Origin: Acidobacteriaceae bacterium
Lineage (GTDB): Bacteria > Acidobacteriota > Terriglobia > Terriglobales > Acidobacteriaceae
DNA length: 6,861 nucleotides
Assembly: GCA_027311125.1 (NCBI GenBank)
Contig: DAICZO010000233.1
Span: 1 to 6,861 of the forward strand
Direction: 5' to 3'
Within the stretch, counting starts at the first letter, position 1. The number at the start of each line of letters is the position of its first letter. The notes under the pieces are model-generated. The model did not search any database and was not told the origin of the DNA. It worked only from the letters and a program-made list of their open reading frames with translations. Shown piece by piece: positions 6,439 through 6,861 of the stretch. Position numbers and translations under genes: made by a program.

Positions 6439-6477
6439 TATCCGGAAGAAGATACAGGCTGCATCCTCTTCCGGATA
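6439..6477 (-). terminator. Strong hairpin after the M28 peptidase gene, probable terminator or mRNA 3' end
   Basis: Arms of 15 bases (6439-6453 and 6463-6477) flank a nine-base loop. Fourteen pairs are Watson-Crick in either strand. The one odd pair (6450/6466) is A with C on the plus strand but U with G on the minus-strand transcript, so the hairpin is fully paired only as a leftward RNA. It starts 44 bases beyond the peptidase stop at 6522, which fits transcription ending. The T-rich tract after it on the minus strand (CTGCTCCCTTTTC) is weak and delayed, so a classical intrinsic terminator is not certain; it may instead protect the mRNA end. Confidence 0.6.
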
Positions 6478-6521
6478 GTTTTGCATAGATTGCCGCGTAC
6501 AGCACGTGATTCTTCGGCGTG

Positions 6522-6861
6522 CTACTCGCTGGACGGACCTTTGTGTCCGGCGAGCGTTCCGGGCATATCGGCCAGGACGTAGGACATGACGGAGAGCATG
6601 GCGATGTTGTGGCGGAACTCCTGGAGATTGACTTCGTCCAGCGTGTCAGCCTCGGTGTGGTGCCAGTCGAAGTAGTGCTGGGCGACAGTGTGGGGGCTGA
6701 GGCTGGGCACACCTTCGGAGGTGATGGGGCCTATGTCGGAGCCGCCGCCGCCCGGGGTGATGGAGTTGGCATCGATGGGCGCAAGCAGCGTGGCGATATC
6801 GCGCAGGGTGGCGAAGGAGGCACGGTCTTCGGGGGCGAGGGTGGACTCGTCGAGCAGGGGG
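6522..6861 (-). CDS. M28-family zinc peptidase, C-terminal part (N-terminus off right edge)
   Basis: The frame enters from the right edge and ends at TAG 6522-6524, giving 112 residues of C-terminus. It contains GGGGSDIGPI (visible residues 37-46), GVPSLSP (50-56) and YFDWHHTEADTLD (63-75). These match the final part of the M28 catalytic domain, where the Asp of the GSD motif (D42) and the His before T-x-x-D-T (H68) are zinc ligands. M28 enzymes are co-catalytic di-zinc aminopeptidases or carboxypeptidases (carboxypeptidase Q-like), many of them secreted; the signal sequence would lie outside the window. The remaining residues form a long helix (FRHNIAMLSVMSYVLADMP) and a short polar tail. 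An ATG inside at 6710 is not the real start, because family motifs continue upstream of it. The visible metal ligands are intact. Exact substrate cannot be told. Confidence 0.92.
   Translation of the reverse strand, partial: PLLDESTLAPEDRASFATLRDIATLLAPIDANSITPGGGGSDIGPITSEGVPSLSPHTVAQHYFDWHHTEADTLDEVNLQEFRHNIAMLSVMSYVLADMPGTLAGHKGPSSE

Noticed and set aside
1..6861. A new defence, mobile or biosynthetic gene system
   Set aside because: No transposase, integrase, toxin-antitoxin, nuclease-helicase set, repeat array or biosynthetic core enzyme is visible. The genes alternate strands and look like ordinary chromosomal genes.

Overview
The window is a GC-rich stretch of bacterial chromosome with eight protein genes, two of them cut by the window edges. 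I see no tRNA, rRNA, CRISPR array, insertion sequence or phage gene. The gene content and protein style (NAD-dependent DNA ligase, DUF427 protein, membrane GGDEF protein, M28 peptidase, BNR-propeller protein with a MoaD-like partner) would suit a soil acidobacterium of the Edaphobacter/Granulicella/Terriglobus kind. That placement is an impression from protein style and was not tested by any search.

Layout from left to right. On the minus strand, a six-Asp-box beta-propeller protein (256-1371) is followed by a MoaD/ThiS-like small protein that runs off the left edge (1-259); the stop of the first and the start of the second overlap as ATGA, so they form a two-gene unit. A 159-base divergent intergenic region holds an extended -10 promoter and a dyad, and separates this unit from a plus-strand pair: a 136-residue conserved-looking protein of unknown function (1531-1941) and ligA (1967-4054), 25 bases apart. 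Convergent to ligA lies a small four-helix membrane protein on the minus strand (4086-4514). Divergent from that is a DUF427 protein on the plus strand (4618-5133). Convergent to it is a membrane-anchored diguanylate cyclase on the minus strand (5163-6311). After a 210-base intergenic region with a strong hairpin comes the C-terminal part of a zinc-dependent M28 peptidase (6522-6861, minus), which enters from the right edge.

The genes do not form one pathway. LigA is essential replication and repair machinery, the GGDEF protein makes c-di-GMP, and the M28 peptidase is a hydrolase. The only pairs with positional evidence for working together are the propeller/MoaD-like pair (overlapping ATGA) and possibly the unknown protein with ligA. 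No clearly new multi-gene system is visible. The most useful leads are the propeller/MoaD-like pair, the unannotated HxxHL protein in front of ligA, the possible leaderless ligA promoter, and the strand-specific hairpin after the peptidase gene.
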